Shown: piece after piece, positions 40,419-51,968 of the stretch | Layout: each line of letters begins with the position of its first letter | How positions within the stretch are numbered: position 1 is the first letter of the stretch | Assembly (NCBI RefSeq): GCF_023631325.1 | Contig: NZ_JALQDG010000017.1 | Coordinates: 1-64,000 of the forward strand | Reading direction: 5' to 3' | Source: Caballeronia sp. INDeC2 | GTDB lineage: Bacteria; Pseudomonadota; Gammaproteobacteria; Burkholderiales; Burkholderiaceae | Length of the DNA: 64,000 nt | The notes under the pieces: model-generated | The model's database searches: none | Seen by the model: only the letters and a program-made list of their open reading frames with translations | What the model was told of the DNA's origin: nothing | Made by a program: the position numbers and the translations under genes

Positions 40419-41495
40419 TCAATTGGCGCGCCGTCCCGTCGCCGGATCGAAGAAATGCAGATGCCGCGCGGGCAACGACACCCGGAGCCGCTCGCCACGC
40501 TGCGGACGATGTTCATGCGGCAAGCGCGCCGCCACGTCTTGCTTGCCCCACTTGCCGTGCGCAAGATTGTCCGCGCCGAGCAGTTCGGCCGAATCGACTT
40601 CGAGCGTCGCGCCCGGCGAGTCGTGGCTGCCCGGCGTCATGTGCTCCGGACGAATGCCGACGATCCACTCGCGCCCATGCATTGCGCTATTCACGTTGGA
40701 TACAGGCAATGCAGGTCCGTCGCCTGCGACGATAAAAGTCGCGCCATCTTCCGACAACCGGCCTTCGAGCAGATTCATGGCCGGCGAGCCGATGAAACTC
40801 GCGACGAATACCGTTGCCGGGCGCTCGTACACCTCGGTCGGCGCGCCGATCTGTTCGGCATGCCCCTTGTTCATCACGATGACGCGCTGCGCGAGCGTCA
40901 TGGCTTCGATCTGATCGTGCGTGACGTACAGGCTCGTGGTCGCGAGACGCGCGTGCAGCCGCTGAATTTCGAGGCGCATCTGCACACGCAGTTTGGCGTC
41001 GAGATTCGAAAGCGGTTCGTCGAACAGAAACACCGCCGGTTCGCGCACGATCGCGCGGCCCATTGCGACGCGCTGCCGCTGCCCGCCCGACAGTTCGCGC
41101 GGCTTGCGCGCGAGCAGATGTTCGAGCTCGAGTATGCGTGCCGCATTGGCCACGCGCGCCTCGATGGTCTTCCTGTCCGCGCCGCCGATCTTCAGCGCAT
41201 ACGCCATATTCTGCGCGACGCTCATGTGCGGATAAAGTGCGTAGTTCTGAAAGACCATCGCAATATCGCGATCTTTCGGCTCCAGCCTGTTCACGACTTT
41301 TCCGCCGATCTCGATCGCGCCTTCCGATACGCTTTCGAGTCCCGCGACCATGCGCAGCAGCGTCGATTTTCCGCAGCCCGACGGGCCGACCATCACGACG
41401 AACTCGCCATCGTCGATCGCCACGTCGATGCCGTGGAGCACATAGTTCGAGCCGTCGTACGTTTTCTTTACGCCTTTGAGATTCAATGCGGCCAT
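40419..41495 (-). CDS. ugpC: sn-glycerol-3-phosphate ABC transporter ATPase
   Basis: 358 aa. It has Walker [10 protein letters not shown] (37-45), signature LSGGQRQRV and Walker [13 protein letters not shown], then an MOI/TOBE-type C-terminal domain (about 240-358) as in the MalK/UgpC family. It energises UgpAE. It lies between ugpE and ugpQ. Confidence 0.95.
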   Translation of the reverse strand: MAALNLKGVKKTYDGSNYVLHGIDVAIDDGEFVVMVGPSGCGKSTLLRMVAGLESVSEGAIEIGGKVVNRLEPKDRDIAMVFQNYALYPHMSVAQNMAYALKIGGADRKTIEARVANAARILELEHLLARKPRELSGGQRQRVAMGRAIVREPAVFLFDEPLSNLDAKLRVQMRLEIQRLHARLATTSLYVTHDQIEAMTLAQRVIVMNKGHAEQIGAPTEVYERPATVFVASFIGSPAMNLLEGRLSEDGATFIVAGDGPALPVSNVNSAMHGREWIVGIRPEHMTPGSHDSPGATLEVDSAELLGADNLAHGKWGKQDVAARLPHEHRPQRGERLRVSLPARHLHFFDPATGRRAN

Positions 41496-41511
41496 CGATC
41501 AGCCTTCTCCG

Positions 41512-42357
41512 TTATTTCTCTGAGTCCACGAGTCCGCGCACGAACCAGCGCTGCATCGTCAGGACGACCGCGAGCGGCGGCAGCATCGCGAGCAGCGTCG
41601 CCGTCATCACGAGATGCCATTCGGTCGCTGTGTCGCCCGACGCGATCATGCTCTTGATGCCGACCACCGCCGTCTGCAGCGAGACTTCGTTGGTGATGAG
41701 AATCGGCCAGAGATACTGATTCCAGCCGTAGATGAACGTGATGACGAAGAGCGCCGCGATGTTCGTCTTCGAAAGCGGCAGCACGACGTCCCAAAAGAAA
41801 CGCAGCGGACCTGCGCCGTCGATGCGCGCCGCTTCCATCAGCTCGTCGGGCAGCGTCATGAAGAACTGGCGGAAGAGAAACGTCGCCGTAGCGGATGCGA
41901 TCAGCGGCAACGTCAACCCCGCATACGTGTTCGACAGATGCATCGACGAGACGACCTGCACCGTCGGGAAGATGCGCACTTCGACCGGCAACATCAGCGT
42001 GATGAAGATGAGCCAGAACGCGAGGTTCTTCATCGGAAAGCGGAAGAACACGATCGCGTACGCGGAGACGATCGACACCGCGATCTTGCCGATCGAAATC
42101 ACGAGCGCCATCACGAGGCTGTTCAGCAGCATGAGACCGAACGGCGCGGCCGCATTGCCGCTGCCGTGCGTCCAGATAGTCGCGACGTTCTCGAAGAGAT
42201 GCGTGCTCGGAATCAGCGAGAGCGGCACGCTGAACACTTCCTTCGAGTTCATCGTGGCCGCGCAGAACGCGACGTACACTGGAAACACGATCAGCGCGAC
42301 GCCGAGCAACAGCACGGCGTGACAGAAGATATCGAAGCCGCGACGGTTTTCGATCAT
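41512..42357 (-). CDS. ugpE: sn-glycerol-3-phosphate ABC transporter permease
   Basis: 281 aa, six membrane helices. The EAA loop reads [21 protein letters not shown]. It pairs with UgpA. The start overlaps the ugpA stop by 4 bases (ATGA). Confidence 0.95.
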   Translation of the reverse strand: MIENRRGFDIFCHAVLLLGVALIVFPVYVAFCAATMNSKEVFSVPLSLIPSTHLFENVATIWTHGSGNAAAPFGLMLLNSLVMALVISIGKIAVSIVSAYAIVFFRFPMKNLAFWLIFITLMLPVEVRIFPTVQVVSSMHLSNTYAGLTLPLIASATATFLFRQFFMTLPDELMEAARIDGAGPLRFFWDVVLPLSKTNIAALFVITFIYGWNQYLWPILITNEVSLQTAVVGIKSMIASGDTATEWHLVMTATLLAMLPPLAVVLTMQRWFVRGLVDSEK

Positions 42358-43238
42358 GAATATTGCACCCTGCGTTCGACGAAGCGGAACTGGATCACCG
42401 TCAACGCGACGACGATCGCCATCAGTACGACTGATTGCGCGCCCGAGCTGCCGATATCGAGTCCTTGGAAGCCTTCCGCGAAAATCTTGTAGATGAGCGT
42501 CTTGGTCGATTGCGCGGGGCCGCCGCCGGTGGCGGCATCGATGACGGGGAAGGTATCGAAGAACGCGTAGACGAGGTTCACGACGAGCAGGAAGAACGAC
42601 GTCGGCGACAAGAGCGGCAGCGCGATGCCGAAGAAGCGTCGCACGGGCCCGGCGCCGTCGATAGCGGCGGCTTCGATCAGCGATTGCGGAATCGCCTGAA
42701 GGCCCGCGTAGAAGAACAGGAAGTTGTAGCTGACCTGCTTCCACACCGACGCGAGCACGACGAGGAACATCGCCTGCGTGCCGTTGAGCGCATGATTCCA
42801 GACGATGCCCTGCTTGGCGAGCGCATACGTCACGAGCCCGATGCTCGGGTTGAACAGGAACGACCACAGCACGGCGGCGATCGCCGGCGCGACCGCGTAC
42901 GGCCAGATGAGGAGCGTCTGATACGCCTTCGCGCCGCGCGTCACGCGATCGGCGCATGCGGCGAGCAGGAGAGAGATCACGAGGCCCGACACCGTGACGA
43001 GCGCGCAGAAGATCATCGTCGTGTTGAACGACGAGAGATAGAGCGGATCGGCGAACAACTGCCTGAAGTTCGCCAGCCCGACGAACTCGCTCGACGTGCC
43101 GAACGCGTCCTGACTCTGCGTGGACTGCCAGAGCGCTTCGCCCGCGGGCCAGAGAAAGAACAGCGCCGTGATAGCGAGCTGCGGCGCGACGAGCAGATAC
43201 GGCAAGACGCTCGTATCGAAACGAGACCGTTTTTCCAT
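42354..43238 (-). CDS. ugpA: sn-glycerol-3-phosphate ABC transporter permease
   Basis: 294 aa, six membrane helices. The EAA loop reads [21 protein letters not shown]. Start at 43238 follows ugpB by about 50 bases. It forms the channel with UgpE. Confidence 0.95.
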   Translation of the reverse strand: MEKRSRFDTSVLPYLLVAPQLAITALFFLWPAGEALWQSTQSQDAFGTSSEFVGLANFRQLFADPLYLSSFNTTMIFCALVTVSGLVISLLLAACADRVTRGAKAYQTLLIWPYAVAPAIAAVLWSFLFNPSIGLVTYALAKQGIVWNHALNGTQAMFLVVLASVWKQVSYNFLFFYAGLQAIPQSLIEAAAIDGAGPVRRFFGIALPLLSPTSFFLLVVNLVYAFFDTFPVIDAATGGGPAQSTKTLIYKIFAEGFQGLDIGSSGAQSVVLMAIVVALTVIQFRFVERRVQYS

Positions 43239-43290
43239 GCGTTGATGTCCCGAACGAAAAGCGCCCGCGACGATCGCGGGCGCATGCGCT

Positions 43291-44616
43291 TTAGTTGCCG
43301 GTCTTCTCGAAGCGGCGCAGCAGTTCGTCGCCGCGTTGCACCGACGCGTCGAGCGCCTGCTGCGGCGTCTTCTTCTCGGCCCAGACCTGCTCCAGTTCTT
43401 CGTCGACGATCGTGCGGATCTGCGGCATGTTGCCCAGACGCAGACCCTTCGTGTAAGGCAGCGGCGGCTTGTTCAGCATCTGCTTGATCGCGATGTCCGC
43501 GCCGGGATTCTTGTCGTAGAAGCCCTGCTTCTGCGTAAGCTCGTACGCGGCCTGCGTGACCGGCAGATAGCCCGTGTCCTGATGCCACTTCGCCGCGACT
43601 TGCGGCGTCGAAAGATACGCAAGGAATTTCGCGACGCCCTTATAGACAGCCGGATCCTTGCCCGACAACACCCACAGACTCGCGCCGCCGATGATCGCGT
43701 TCTGGGGCGCGCCCTTCACGCTCGCGTCGTACGGCATCATGCCGACGCCGTAATCGAACTTCGCGAACTTGGCGATGGTCGCGCGCGAGCCCGACGAATT
43801 CGTGATGATGCCGCAGTCGCCGCTATAGAACTTCGACACCGGCTCGTCCTTGCGGCCGACATAGGTGAACGTGCCTTCCTTCGCCATGTTCTGCAGGAAC
43901 TGGATGTGCGCGACCTGCAGCGGCTTGTTGAAATCGAGCTTGGCGTCGAGACCGTCGAAGCCGTTGTTCTTGGTCGCGAACGGCGCGGCATGCCACGCGC
44001 TGTAGTTCTCGAGCTGAATCCAGCTTTGCCAGCCCGACGAGTAACCGCACGAATAACCGGCGGCCTTGAGCTTCTTCGCGTCGGCTTCGACATCGGCCCA
44101 GGTCTTGGGCGGCTGGTTCGGATCGAGACCGGCTTTCTTGAACGCGTCCTTGTTGTAGTACAGAACAGGCGTCGAGCTGTTGAACGGCATCGAGATCAGA
44201 TGGCCGGTCTTCGCGTCGCTGTAATAGCCGGAAATGGTCGGCACGAAGGCCTTTTCGTCGAGCGGAACGCCCGCCTGCTTAAAGACGTCGTAGACCGGGA
44301 TGACAGCCTTCTTCGCCTGCATCATCGTCGCGGTGCCGACTTCGTAGACCTGCAGGATGGCGGGCGCGTTGCCGCTGCGATACGCCGCGATGCCTGCCGC
44401 GAGCGCCTGGTCATACGTGCCCTTGAACACGGGGACGATCTTGTAATCGCTCTGCGACTTGTTGAAGTCGTTGGCGATGTCGTTCACACGCTCACCCAGC
44501 GCGGCTTCCATCGCGTGCCAGAACTGGATTTCGGTCGCGGCGTGCGCTGCGGTGCTAGCGCCGAAGGCCAGAACGGCCGCGGCCGAGATCGTGCGGAACA
44601 AGGGCTTGCAGCTCAT
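43291..44616 (-). CDS. ugpB: sn-glycerol-3-phosphate-binding periplasmic protein
   Basis: 441 aa with a signal peptide (about 1-26, AHA/ATE). It is a cluster-D type solute-binding protein, beginning [18 protein letters not shown]. It binds glycerol-3-phosphate or glycerophosphodiesters for UgpAEC. It is the first ugp gene and starts 45 bases after the dgt stop, with no terminator seen between them. Confidence 0.95.
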   Translation of the reverse strand: MSCKPLFRTISAAAVLAFGASTAAHAATEIQFWHAMEAALGERVNDIANDFNKSQSDYKIVPVFKGTYDQALAAGIAAYRSGNAPAILQVYEVGTATMMQAKKAVIPVYDVFKQAGVPLDEKAFVPTISGYYSDAKTGHLISMPFNSSTPVLYYNKDAFKKAGLDPNQPPKTWADVEADAKKLKAAGYSCGYSSGWQSWIQLENYSAWHAAPFATKNNGFDGLDAKLDFNKPLQVAHIQFLQNMAKEGTFTYVGRKDEPVSKFYSGDCGIITNSSGSRATIAKFAKFDYGVGMMPYDASVKGAPQNAIIGGASLWVLSGKDPAVYKGVAKFLAYLSTPQVAAKWHQDTGYLPVTQAAYELTQKQGFYDKNPGADIAIKQMLNKPPLPYTKGLRLGNMPQIRTIVDEELEQVWAEKKTPQQALDASVQRGDELLRRFEKTGN

Positions 44617-44661
44617 CGATGAGTCTCCGTTCGAGGATTTCGCGCTTGGAAACGCGCGATA

Positions 44662-45882
44662 TTAATTGTTGTCGATGACAAACAGGCGTTGGTACTCTTT
44701 CAATGCATAGCGATCGGTCATGCCCGCGATGTAATGCGCGATGAGCCGCGCCTGCGAGCTGTCGTGGCTCGATGAAGGCGCGTCGTTCGCGGATTCCTCC
44801 GTCACCGGTCCGCGCGCCTGATACGCGGGCGGCAAGAGACGCGGATCGTCGGTGAAGGCCTCGAAAAGGCCCGTCACCACGCGCTTCGCCTTGTTGGCCA
44901 TGCGCATCACGCGATAGTGCCGGTACAGGTTCTTGAACAGAAAGCGCTTGAGTTGCGCCGCCTGCGCCGCGACTTCATCGGTGTGCGCGACGAGCGGCGG
45001 CGCATCGCGCACAGCGTCGAGCGATTGCGGCGCGACGCGTTCGAGATTGCGGCCCGTCGCCTCGATCAGATCGACGATCAACGTATTGATGATGCGGCGG
45101 ATCGTCTCGTGGATGAGCCGGCGCCCTTCGATGTCCGGATAGTCGGCACGCGCCGCATCGTAATGCGTGTGCCAGAGACTCACTTCGGAAAGCTGATCGA
45201 GCGTGATGAGGCCGGAGCGCAGACCATCGTCCACATCGTGATTGTTGTACGCGATTTCATCGGCGACATTCGCGATCTGCGCTTCGAGCGACGGCTGCTT
45301 GCCCGTGAGAAAGCGTTCGCCGAGTTCGCCCAGCTTGCGTGCGTTTTCGCGCGAGCAATGCTTGAGTATGCCTTCGCGCGTCTCGAAGCAGAGGTTCAGG
45401 CCGTTGAAGGCGCCGTAATGCTCTTCGAGCTGATCGACCACGGCGAGGCTTTGCAGATTGTGTTCGAAGCCGCCGTGATCGCGCATGCATTCGTGCAGCG
45501 CATCCTGTCCGGCGTGACCGAACGGCGTGTGGCCGAGATCGTGCGCGAGCGAGATGGCTTCGACGAGATCCTCGTTCAGCCTCAGGTTGCGCGCGACCGA
45601 ACGCGCGATCTGCGCGACTTCGAGACTGTGCGTGAGACGCGTGCGGAAGAGATCGCCTTCGTGATTGACGAAGACCTGCGTCTTGTATTCGAGCCTGCGA
45701 AATGCGGTCGAATGCACGATGCGATCGCGATCGCGCTGGAACTCGGTGCGCGCCGCCGGTGGCGTTTCGGCGAAGCGCCGCCCGCGCGATTGCGACGCGT
45801 GCGCCGCATACGGCGCGAGATGCGCTTCGAACGCGAGCGTCGGCGGCGTGCCCGGCGGAAGTTGCTGTTCTTTGTCGCTCAC
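44662..45882 (-). CDS. dgt: dGTPase-like HD-domain triphosphohydrolase
   Basis: 406 aa. This enzyme splits dGTP, and in this clade often other dNTPs, to nucleoside and triphosphate. HD-domain ligands H85 and H114-D115 ([13 protein letters not shown]) are present, plus a further [12 protein letters not shown] segment. It follows aroB in the same direction. Confidence 0.92.
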   Translation of the reverse strand: MSDKEQQLPPGTPPTLAFEAHLAPYAAHASQSRGRRFAETPPAARTEFQRDRDRIVHSTAFRRLEYKTQVFVNHEGDLFRTRLTHSLEVAQIARSVARNLRLNEDLVEAISLAHDLGHTPFGHAGQDALHECMRDHGGFEHNLQSLAVVDQLEEHYGAFNGLNLCFETREGILKHCSRENARKLGELGERFLTGKQPSLEAQIANVADEIAYNNHDVDDGLRSGLITLDQLSEVSLWHTHYDAARADYPDIEGRRLIHETIRRIINTLIVDLIEATGRNLERVAPQSLDAVRDAPPLVAHTDEVAAQAAQLKRFLFKNLYRHYRVMRMANKAKRVVTGLFEAFTDDPRLLPPAYQARGPVTEESANDAPSSSHDSSQARLIAHYIAGMTDRYALKEYQRLFVIDNN

Positions 45883-45926
45883 CGGCTGCTCCGCATCGTC
45901 TTGGTTCTAGCCGCCGCTCGCGTGGA

Positions 45927-47024
45927 TCAGACGCTGGCGGCGAGCGTCGCGCGCACGGCCTGATCGGGCGCGCTCGTGATTTCGGTCGCGCCGAAGCGGG
46001 TCAGCAGAATGAATTTGATCTCGCCAGCTTCGGCCTTCTTGTCGATCTTCATCAGATCGACGTAGCGGTCGTCGCCGAGTTGCGGCGCCGTGACCGGCAG
46101 TTTTGCCGCTTCGATCACACGCACGAGACGCCGGCGCGCGGCTTCGTCGAGCTTGCCGAGGCGCACTGACAGATCCGCCGCCATCACCATGCCGCAGCCG
46201 ACCGCCTCGCCATGCAGCCATTCGCCGTAGCCGAGCCCGGCTTCGATCGCATGGCCGAACGTGTGGCCAAAATTGAGAATGGCGCGCTGGCCGCCTTCGC
46301 GCTCATCCGACGCGACGACCGACGCCTTGATCTCGCACGAACGCTTTACCGCGTGCGCGAGGGCAGCGTCGTCGCGGCGATTCAGCGCGTCGATATTGCT
46401 TTCGATCCATTCGAAGAACTCGGCGTCTTTGATCGCCGCGGTCTTGATGACTTCCGCGATGCCCGCCGCGAGTTCGCGCTCCGGCAACGTGTGCAGCGCG
46501 CCGATATCCGCGATGACCGCCTGCGGCTGATAGAACGCGCCGATCATGTTCTTGCCGAGCGGATGATTGATGCCAGTCTTGCCGCCGACCGACGAATCCA
46601 CTTGCGAAAGCAGCGTGGTCGGCACTTGAATGAACGGCACGCCGCGCATGTAGGACGCCGCCGCGAAACCGGTCATGTCGCCGACGACACCGCCGCCGAG
46701 CGCGATCAGCGTGGTTTTGCGATCGGCGCGTTCGGTGAGGAGCGCATCGAAGATCGTGTTGAGCGTTTCCCAGTTCTTGTGCGCTTCGCCGTCCGGCAGC
46801 ACTACGGTCGTCACCTTCTTGCCGAGCGGTTCGAGCGCGGCGCGCAACTGATCGCCGTAGAGCGGATCGATGGTGGAATTCGTGACGATCGCAACCGACG
46901 CGCCCTTGATATGAGGCGCGAAGAGTTCCGTGCGGCCGATCAGGCCCGCACCGATATGAATGGGATAGGCGCGCTCGCCCAGTTCGACGCTGACGGTGAT
47001 CGTTGGGGTAATCATGGCGGACAT
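45927..47024 (-). CDS. aroB: 3-dehydroquinate synthase
   Basis: 365 aa. AroB is step 2 of the shikimate route, cyclising DAHP. NAD-binding [13 protein letters not shown] and the zinc-site [21 protein letters not shown] segment are present. The start overlaps the aroK stop by one base (TAATG). An ATG nine bases downstream is an alternative. Confidence 0.97.
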   Translation of the reverse strand: MSAMITPTITVSVELGERAYPIHIGAGLIGRTELFAPHIKGASVAIVTNSTIDPLYGDQLRAALEPLGKKVTTVVLPDGEAHKNWETLNTIFDALLTERADRKTTLIALGGGVVGDMTGFAAASYMRGVPFIQVPTTLLSQVDSSVGGKTGINHPLGKNMIGAFYQPQAVIADIGALHTLPERELAAGIAEVIKTAAIKDAEFFEWIESNIDALNRRDDAALAHAVKRSCEIKASVVASDEREGGQRAILNFGHTFGHAIEAGLGYGEWLHGEAVGCGMVMAADLSVRLGKLDEAARRRLVRVIEAAKLPVTAPQLGDDRYVDLMKIDKKAEAGEIKFILLTRFGATEITSAPDQAVRATLAASV

Positions 47025-47575
47025 TATGACTCAGCCGACTTGACGACGCCGGCGACCTCCAGTTGCATCAGGACCATATTGACGAGCGCGTTGACGGTCG
47101 GCCGCCCCGTTTCCACGACGAAATGCGCGCATTCGTGATACAGCGGATCGCGCGCCTGAAAGAGTGCTTCGAGCTTGCCGCGCGGATCTTCGGTCTGCAA
47201 CAACGGACGATTCTTGTCGCGCCGCGTGCGTTGCCAGAGATCGTGCGGATTGGCACGCAGATAGATGACGATGCCGCGATTCTTCAGATGTTCGCGATTC
47301 TCCGGCCGCAGCACCGCGCCGCCGCCCGTCGCGAGCACGATGCCGCTACGCTGCGAAAGCTCGTCGATGACGTTCGCCTCGCGCTGACGAAAACCCGCCT
47401 CGCCTTCGAGCTCCCAGATCACCGGGATCCGAGCGCCCGTGCGCGCCTCGATCTCCAGATCCGAATCAATGAACGAGCGCTGCAGACGGCGCGCAACCGC
47501 ACGGCCCACGGTGGTTTTACCCGCCCCCATGAGTCCGACGAAAAAAATGTTCGCGTTCGCGTGCCCTTCCTGCAA
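47024..47575 (-). CDS. aroK: shikimate kinase
   Basis: 183 aa. AroK phosphorylates shikimate. Walker A is GLMGAGKTT (K20), and the shikimate-binding DSDLEIE and [11 protein letters not shown] segments are present. The start is TTG at 47575, with AAGGA at a good distance. It is coupled to aroB. The gap to pilQ is about 90 bases. Confidence 0.95.
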   Translation of the reverse strand: MQEGHANANIFFVGLMGAGKTTVGRAVARRLQRSFIDSDLEIEARTGARIPVIWELEGEAGFRQREANVIDELSQRSGIVLATGGGAVLRPENREHLKNRGIVIYLRANPHDLWQRTRRDKNRPLLQTEDPRGKLEALFQARDPLYHECAHFVVETGRPTVNALVNMVLMQLEVAGVVKSAES

Positions 47576-47668
47576 CCTAGGATCCTTTTACAGTATCGTA
47601 TTTCTTCGTGCGGCAGCTTAAGGGCAAACCGCCCGCTTTGTCGAGTCGCGCCGCCCGTGCGCCTGCGC

Positions 47669-49177
47669 TCAGCCGCTCGACGCGATCACACGCGGCGTGA
47701 TCAATATGACGAGTTCGCTCTTCGAGCTGCGTCGCGCGTCGTGACGGAAGAGCCAGCCGATCACCGGCAGTTTCGACAGTACCGGCACACCGGTTGTGTC
47801 GTCGCGCTCGTCGTCGGAATAAATGCCGCCGATCGCCACCGTGCCGCCGTTTTCCACTTCCACGCGCGTCTGGACATGCTTCGTGTGGATGGCCGGTCCG
47901 TTCGCCGTTTGCTCGCCGAGACTGTCTTTCGTGATGTCGAGATCGAGAATGACGTGGCCGTGCGGCGTGATCTGCGGCTCAACCTCCAGTTTGAGCGTTG
48001 CGCGCCGAAACTGCACGCCCGACATGCCGTTGCCGACCTTCGCCTGATACGGCACATCCATGCCCTGCTCGACGATGGATTTCATCCGGTCTGCCGTCAC
48101 GACACGCGGACGCGAGACGATTTGCCCGCGCCCTTCCGCCTCCAGCGCGCTCAGTTCGAGATTGAGCAGTCGGGTGGCCTGAGCGACGAACAGCGTGAGC
48201 CCGGAGGTCGCCGCCTCGAAACCGTTGATCGGCCCCGCCGACAGATCGTATACCACACCGTCCTTGCCGCCCGCCAACCCGGTCGCGGGATCGTTTTGCG
48301 ACGCGACGCCCAGCTTGACGCCGAGATTGCGCGACAACCCCGCCTCGCCCTCCACGATCTTCGCTTCGATCATCACCTGCGCCGTCGGCTTGTCGATGAG
48401 CGAGATCAGCTCGGCGATCTGCTGGACGCGCGCGTCGAGGTCGGTGACGAAGAGCAGGTTCGTGCGCGCATCCGCGATGGCCGAGCCGCGCTTCGACAGC
48501 ACACGCTGACTGCCCGAGCCGGTCAGCATCTTGCGAAGCTCTTCCGCGCGCGAATAGCGCAGCACGAACGTACGGCTCGCGAGCGGTTCGAGATCCGCGG
48601 CGCGCGCGTGCGCTTCGAAGCGCAGCTTCTCGCGCGCGGCAAGTTCGGCGAGCGGCGCGACCCAGATCACGTTGCCGTGCCGCTCCATCGCGAGACCGTT
48701 GACTTCGAGGAGCGTGTCGAACGCGCGGCGCCACGGCACGGCGACGAGGTTCATCGACACCTGTCCGCGCACCTTTTCGCTCGCGACGATATTCAAGCCC
48801 GTAAAGCGCGCAAATGCGTGCAGCGCGGCGCCGAGGTCGGCGTTTTTCAGATCGAGGGTGATCGGCTTGCCGTCGTCGTTTGCGTCGGGCTTTGCGCGGC
48901 TCAATCGTTCGAGTTCCGGCAAGGGCACGGGCGGGCCTTCCAGTGCTTCCGCGGTTTCGGCTGCGGGCTTTGCGGGCGCGGCGGCCTCGGCGTTCTGGAC
49001 GACGGGTGCATCCGATACGGGCTGATCGACAGGCTGTACATCGAACGATGCAGGCAGCGGCGGCAAGGGCGCGATGATCGTATCGGCGCTTTCGGCTGCG
49101 AGCGCCATGTGCGCGAACAGCAGCACGGCCACGCCCGCACCCGCGCATCGGCGTGAAAGCTTCGCGAACTGGCTCAC
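47669..49177 (-). CDS. pilQ: type IV pilus secretin PilQ (HofQ-like)
   Basis: 502 aa. It has a signal peptide (to about residue 27), a Pro/Ala-rich linker, an N-domain with the STN/secretin-N pattern (PITLDLKNADLGAALHAFA, then VSMNLVAVPW) and the C-terminal secretin domain (VEPQITPHGHVILDLDI, VSDLPILGWLF-like LSKLPVIGWLFRHD). It lacks AMIN repeats, so it is shorter than typical ~700-aa PilQ. GTG start with GGAGG seven bases before; it overlaps the pilOP stop by 4 bases (GTGA). Confidence 0.93.
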   Translation of the reverse strand: MSQFAKLSRRCAGAGVAVLLFAHMALAAESADTIIAPLPPLPASFDVQPVDQPVSDAPVVQNAEAAAPAKPAAETAEALEGPPVPLPELERLSRAKPDANDDGKPITLDLKNADLGAALHAFARFTGLNIVASEKVRGQVSMNLVAVPWRRAFDTLLEVNGLAMERHGNVIWVAPLAELAAREKLRFEAHARAADLEPLASRTFVLRYSRAEELRKMLTGSGSQRVLSKRGSAIADARTNLLFVTDLDARVQQIAELISLIDKPTAQVMIEAKIVEGEAGLSRNLGVKLGVASQNDPATGLAGGKDGVVYDLSAGPINGFEAATSGLTLFVAQATRLLNLELSALEAEGRGQIVSRPRVVTADRMKSIVEQGMDVPYQAKVGNGMSGVQFRRATLKLEVEPQITPHGHVILDLDITKDSLGEQTANGPAIHTKHVQTRVEVENGGTVAIGGIYSDDERDDTTGVPVLSKLPVIGWLFRHDARRSSKSELVILITPRVIASSG

Positions 49178-50043
49178 TTGCGATCCTCCGCAATCGTCAA
49201 CTCGCGCGACATGCCGTCGGCACGGGCGAGTTCGATCGCACGCGGCATCACGCGCCCGATCCATTCGTCACCAATCTTCTGCCCGGGCGTGAAGCTATCA
49301 ACGTCGCGGCCGCTTTGCAGCAGCGCCATCGTGCGACGTCGCCCGACGAATGTGCCCACGAGCAGCATGTCGCCGCCCTGCGACGCCGTCTCCGCATCGC
49401 CGAATGGATCGACGACGAACGCATCGGCGCGCGACGCCGCAGCGGCCGAGACCGCCGGCAACGTTTCGAAGATGCGCAGCGTCGCCTCGATGGCGAGCGT
49501 GCCCGGCTGTCGTTTGATCTGCACGTTTTCGGGCACGACAAGGCGAGGCAGCCCGGCGAGCGCGCCCAGGAAGCGTCGCATTTCGGGGAAGGCGCCGTCG
49601 GCGCGCAGCCTGAGTGCGCGCTCCGGAATCGGCTCGCGCACCTTCGGCTCGCTACCCTTCACCGCAACCGGCTCGATATCCGCGACGCGCAAACCGCTCT
49701 GCGCCGCCAGATCCGCGATGGCGCGCAACGCGTCGGCGGCGCTCCACTGCTCCGGCTCCATACGGCCCGAAGCCGCCCGCGCTCGCAAATCGGGCAGTTC
49801 CGCGGCGATACGCCCCGCGTCCTGCACCTTCGCCTGCGTCGCCGTCCACGCGACGCGGCTCGCATCGAGCTGGCTCGCGTCCAACGTCCGCCAGGCGCGC
49901 AGACCGAGCACAAAGACGAGCAGACCCAACGCAATCGCGACACACATGGTTCGGCGCCGCGACCATTCGTCGAGCGGCTGCAGGATCGACGGCGCACCGC
50001 GCGCACTAGTCTTCGCAGCGGAGTTCATCGGGATCGTGCTCAT
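49174..50043 (-). CDS. PilO-PilP fusion protein
   Basis: 289 aa. Residues ~31-51 are a membrane helix followed by a PilO-like part (about 52-190, with an ADALRAIADLAAQSGL segment). The C-terminal ~78 residues match PilP: DPFG (212-215), GTFVG, SFTPGQKIGDEWIGRV. Usually PilO is an inner-membrane protein and PilP a lipoprotein; here one polypeptide has both and no lipobox. It lies where pilO and pilP are expected, overlapping both neighbours by 4 bases, so it would link PilN to PilQ. Confidence 0.8.
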   Translation of the reverse strand: MSTIPMNSAAKTSARGAPSILQPLDEWSRRRTMCVAIALGLLVFVLGLRAWRTLDASQLDASRVAWTATQAKVQDAGRIAAELPDLRARAASGRMEPEQWSAADALRAIADLAAQSGLRVADIEPVAVKGSEPKVREPIPERALRLRADGAFPEMRRFLGALAGLPRLVVPENVQIKRQPGTLAIEATLRIFETLPAVSAAAASRADAFVVDPFGDAETASQGGDMLLVGTFVGRRRTMALLQSGRDVDSFTPGQKIGDEWIGRVMPRAIELARADGMSRELTIAEDRK

Positions 50044-50723
50044 GGACGTTTCTCCTGCGTAACCGGACGAGCGGCGGCCAATATCGGATGCGCCTGACGC
50101 GACGCGGCTTCATCGCGCGAATGATCCGGCGCGTAACGCACGAGCGCCACGAACTCGAAATGTGCGGAACGATCGCCGACAGGTGTCGATGCGCCACGCT
50201 TGCCCGACGCCGCCGGATCCGCGCGCCGCTTCATCTCGATCACTTCCACGGCCTGCACGCCGCGCAAGCGTTCCAGCCGCTTGAGCCATTGCGCGGCCGC
50301 CTGCGAATCGGGCGCGAGCGCGGCAAGTTCGACCTCGTTCGTTCGCTGCGTCACGCGTTGAAGCGCGACGCCGCGCTGCAAAGGCGTATCGGCGAGCGCT
50401 TCGAGCAGCGCGAGAACGCGCCCCCGCGGCAAGGCGAGCGGCTGCGCGGCCTCACGCGCGCGCCGCCGCTCCGACTCGGCGCGAACGAGTCGCGCGCGTT
50501 CGTCGATCTGCGCGCCCGATGTACGCAGCGACGCCTCCAGCGCGATGCGTCGCTCGTCCAGACGAACGCGCTCGAACGTATCCCAGCCGGCCACGGCGCC
50601 CACGGCCGCGCAGCCGGCAAGACTCACCGCGCCAAGCAGCGCCAGCCGCTGACGCCGCACTTCGCGGCGCTTTCGTGCGCGATACGGAAGCAGGTTGAAT
50701 CCATCGAGCATGGCGGCGCTCAT
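50040..50723 (-). CDS. pilN: type IV pilus assembly protein PilN
   Basis: 227 aa. It begins with the PilN-type NLLPYRARKRR motif (residues 9-19) that binds PilM, then a membrane helix (about 27-46) and a coiled-coil and ferredoxin-like periplasmic part. The C-terminal 50 residues are basic and less conserved. It overlaps pilM and the fusion gene by 4 bases each. Confidence 0.88.
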   Translation of the reverse strand: MSAAMLDGFNLLPYRARKRREVRRQRLALLGAVSLAGCAAVGAVAGWDTFERVRLDERRIALEASLRTSGAQIDERARLVRAESERRRAREAAQPLALPRGRVLALLEALADTPLQRGVALQRVTQRTNEVELAALAPDSQAAAQWLKRLERLRGVQAVEVIEMKRRADPAASGKRGASTPVGDRSAHFEFVALVRYAPDHSRDEAASRQAHPILAAARPVTQEKRP

Positions 50724-51721
50724 TGCATCACCTCGCGCAAGGCCAGCCCGAACGCGACCGCGAAGCGCGGCGAATGCCGGTGCGCGGCCTGGATGTCGGC
50801 GGCGCCGTTGCAGTACGGCGCGGCCTCGAAAGGCAGCGCCGCGCAGCCGAAGGTCTTGCCCAAAACGGGCAGCGGAAGGCTCGCGTGCGCCATTAACTCG
50901 AGCTGTCCGCCGACATAGATGCAGTCGAGCGGCGCCTCCTGTCCCGCGAGCTCGTGCAGCGCGTCGGAAATACTCCGATGTTCCGGCGCCGGATAGCGCA
51001 CTTCGTTCTCGACGCCACGCCCGCCGACGAGCCAGCCATGCAGCCCGGTGCTTTCCAGCCAGCAGACGAGATAGCGCGCATCGGCGTCCAGTTCGATCGA
51101 GCCGGCATGGCGCATCGCGCGCAACGCGGCCGCCGGTTCGCCGTCGATGGCGGACAGCGCGATGCCCGCCTGCGCCGCCGTTTCGACGCGCGCCTCCACG
51201 TGCCGACGCGCCGTGGCCGCGATCGCGACCAGCGCCTCGCCGTCCTCCCGGGCCTGCACGGACCAGTCCACCGCCAGCGCGCCGCGTTCGATGCCCGCCG
51301 CGCGTTCGGCTTCCGCGAGCACCGCCGGTTCGAGCATGCCGCGCGGATCGCCGCCGATGGCGTCCGCGAGCTGTTCATGGGTGTCGATCAGACGCGCGAG
51401 CGGAATCTGCGTCGTGAGCGTCGCCGACGCGGGCAATCCCATCGCGCAGCGCAGCGCCCGCCACGCGCTGCTTTCCGGCAGACGCGCGAACGCCTCGCGC
51501 AACGCCGCGACGATAGCCGCGCGATCGACGAAATCGCCGTCGATCACCGCGCCCGACGGCAACGCCACCGAATCCAGATGTTCGACGCACACCGCCGCGT
51601 TCGCTCGCAATCGCCTGCTGACGATAGCGAGCCGCACGGCGTCCTCGCCAACATCGATGCCCGCCGCGTAGCGCCGCGTGACCGTCAGCATCGTGCCGCG
51701 CAGCGCGTTTTCCTTATTCAT
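50720..51721 (-). CDS. pilM: type IV pilus assembly protein PilM
   Basis: 333 aa, actin-like (FtsA/PilM) fold. It anchors the alignment subcomplex in the cytoplasm. The start at 51721 with AAGGAG six bases upstream is preferred; the frame is open to 51889. The N-terminal AGIDVGEDAVRLAIV resembles the phosphate-1 loop. Sequence similarity to canonical PilM is modest, so the call leans on context with pilN, pilOP and pilQ. Confidence 0.8.
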   Translation of the reverse strand: MNKENALRGTMLTVTRRYAAGIDVGEDAVRLAIVSRRLRANAAVCVEHLDSVALPSGAVIDGDFVDRAAIVAALREAFARLPESSAWRALRCAMGLPASATLTTQIPLARLIDTHEQLADAIGGDPRGMLEPAVLAEAERAAGIERGALAVDWSVQAREDGEALVAIAATARRHVEARVETAAQAGIALSAIDGEPAAALRAMRHAGSIELDADARYLVCWLESTGLHGWLVGGRGVENEVRYPAPEHRSISDALHELAGQEAPLDCIYVGGQLELMAHASLPLPVLGKTFGCAALPFEAAPYCNGAADIQAAHRHSPRFAVAFGLALREVMQ

Positions 51722-51937
51722 GAGCCACTCCTTCCATTCACTTGCGCACCGAACCGTTCGGGCGCTTGACGTGGAAGGATTGTCGCGAGCGTGATCGGCG
51801 GCGAACACTCGGCCGAATGGCCAACGCTCACGATAGAAGGATGCTTCCGTGAACGATCGCGCGTATCTTGAAGAAGGCGGCGAGCGCACGTGACCAACGC
51901 GCTGAAAGGCTTCAGAAAAGTCTCAAACCCGGACCGC

Positions 51938-51943
51938 TATAAT
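51938..51943 (+). promoter_or_regulatory. candidate -10 element of mrcA
   Basis: TATAAT on the plus strand, about 25 bases before the mrcA ATG, with no convincing -35 hexamer. The 247-base gap between divergent pilM and mrcA contains no gene. Confidence 0.4.
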
Positions 51944-51968
51944 CGCGTGACCGTTTTTGGTGGTGCCA

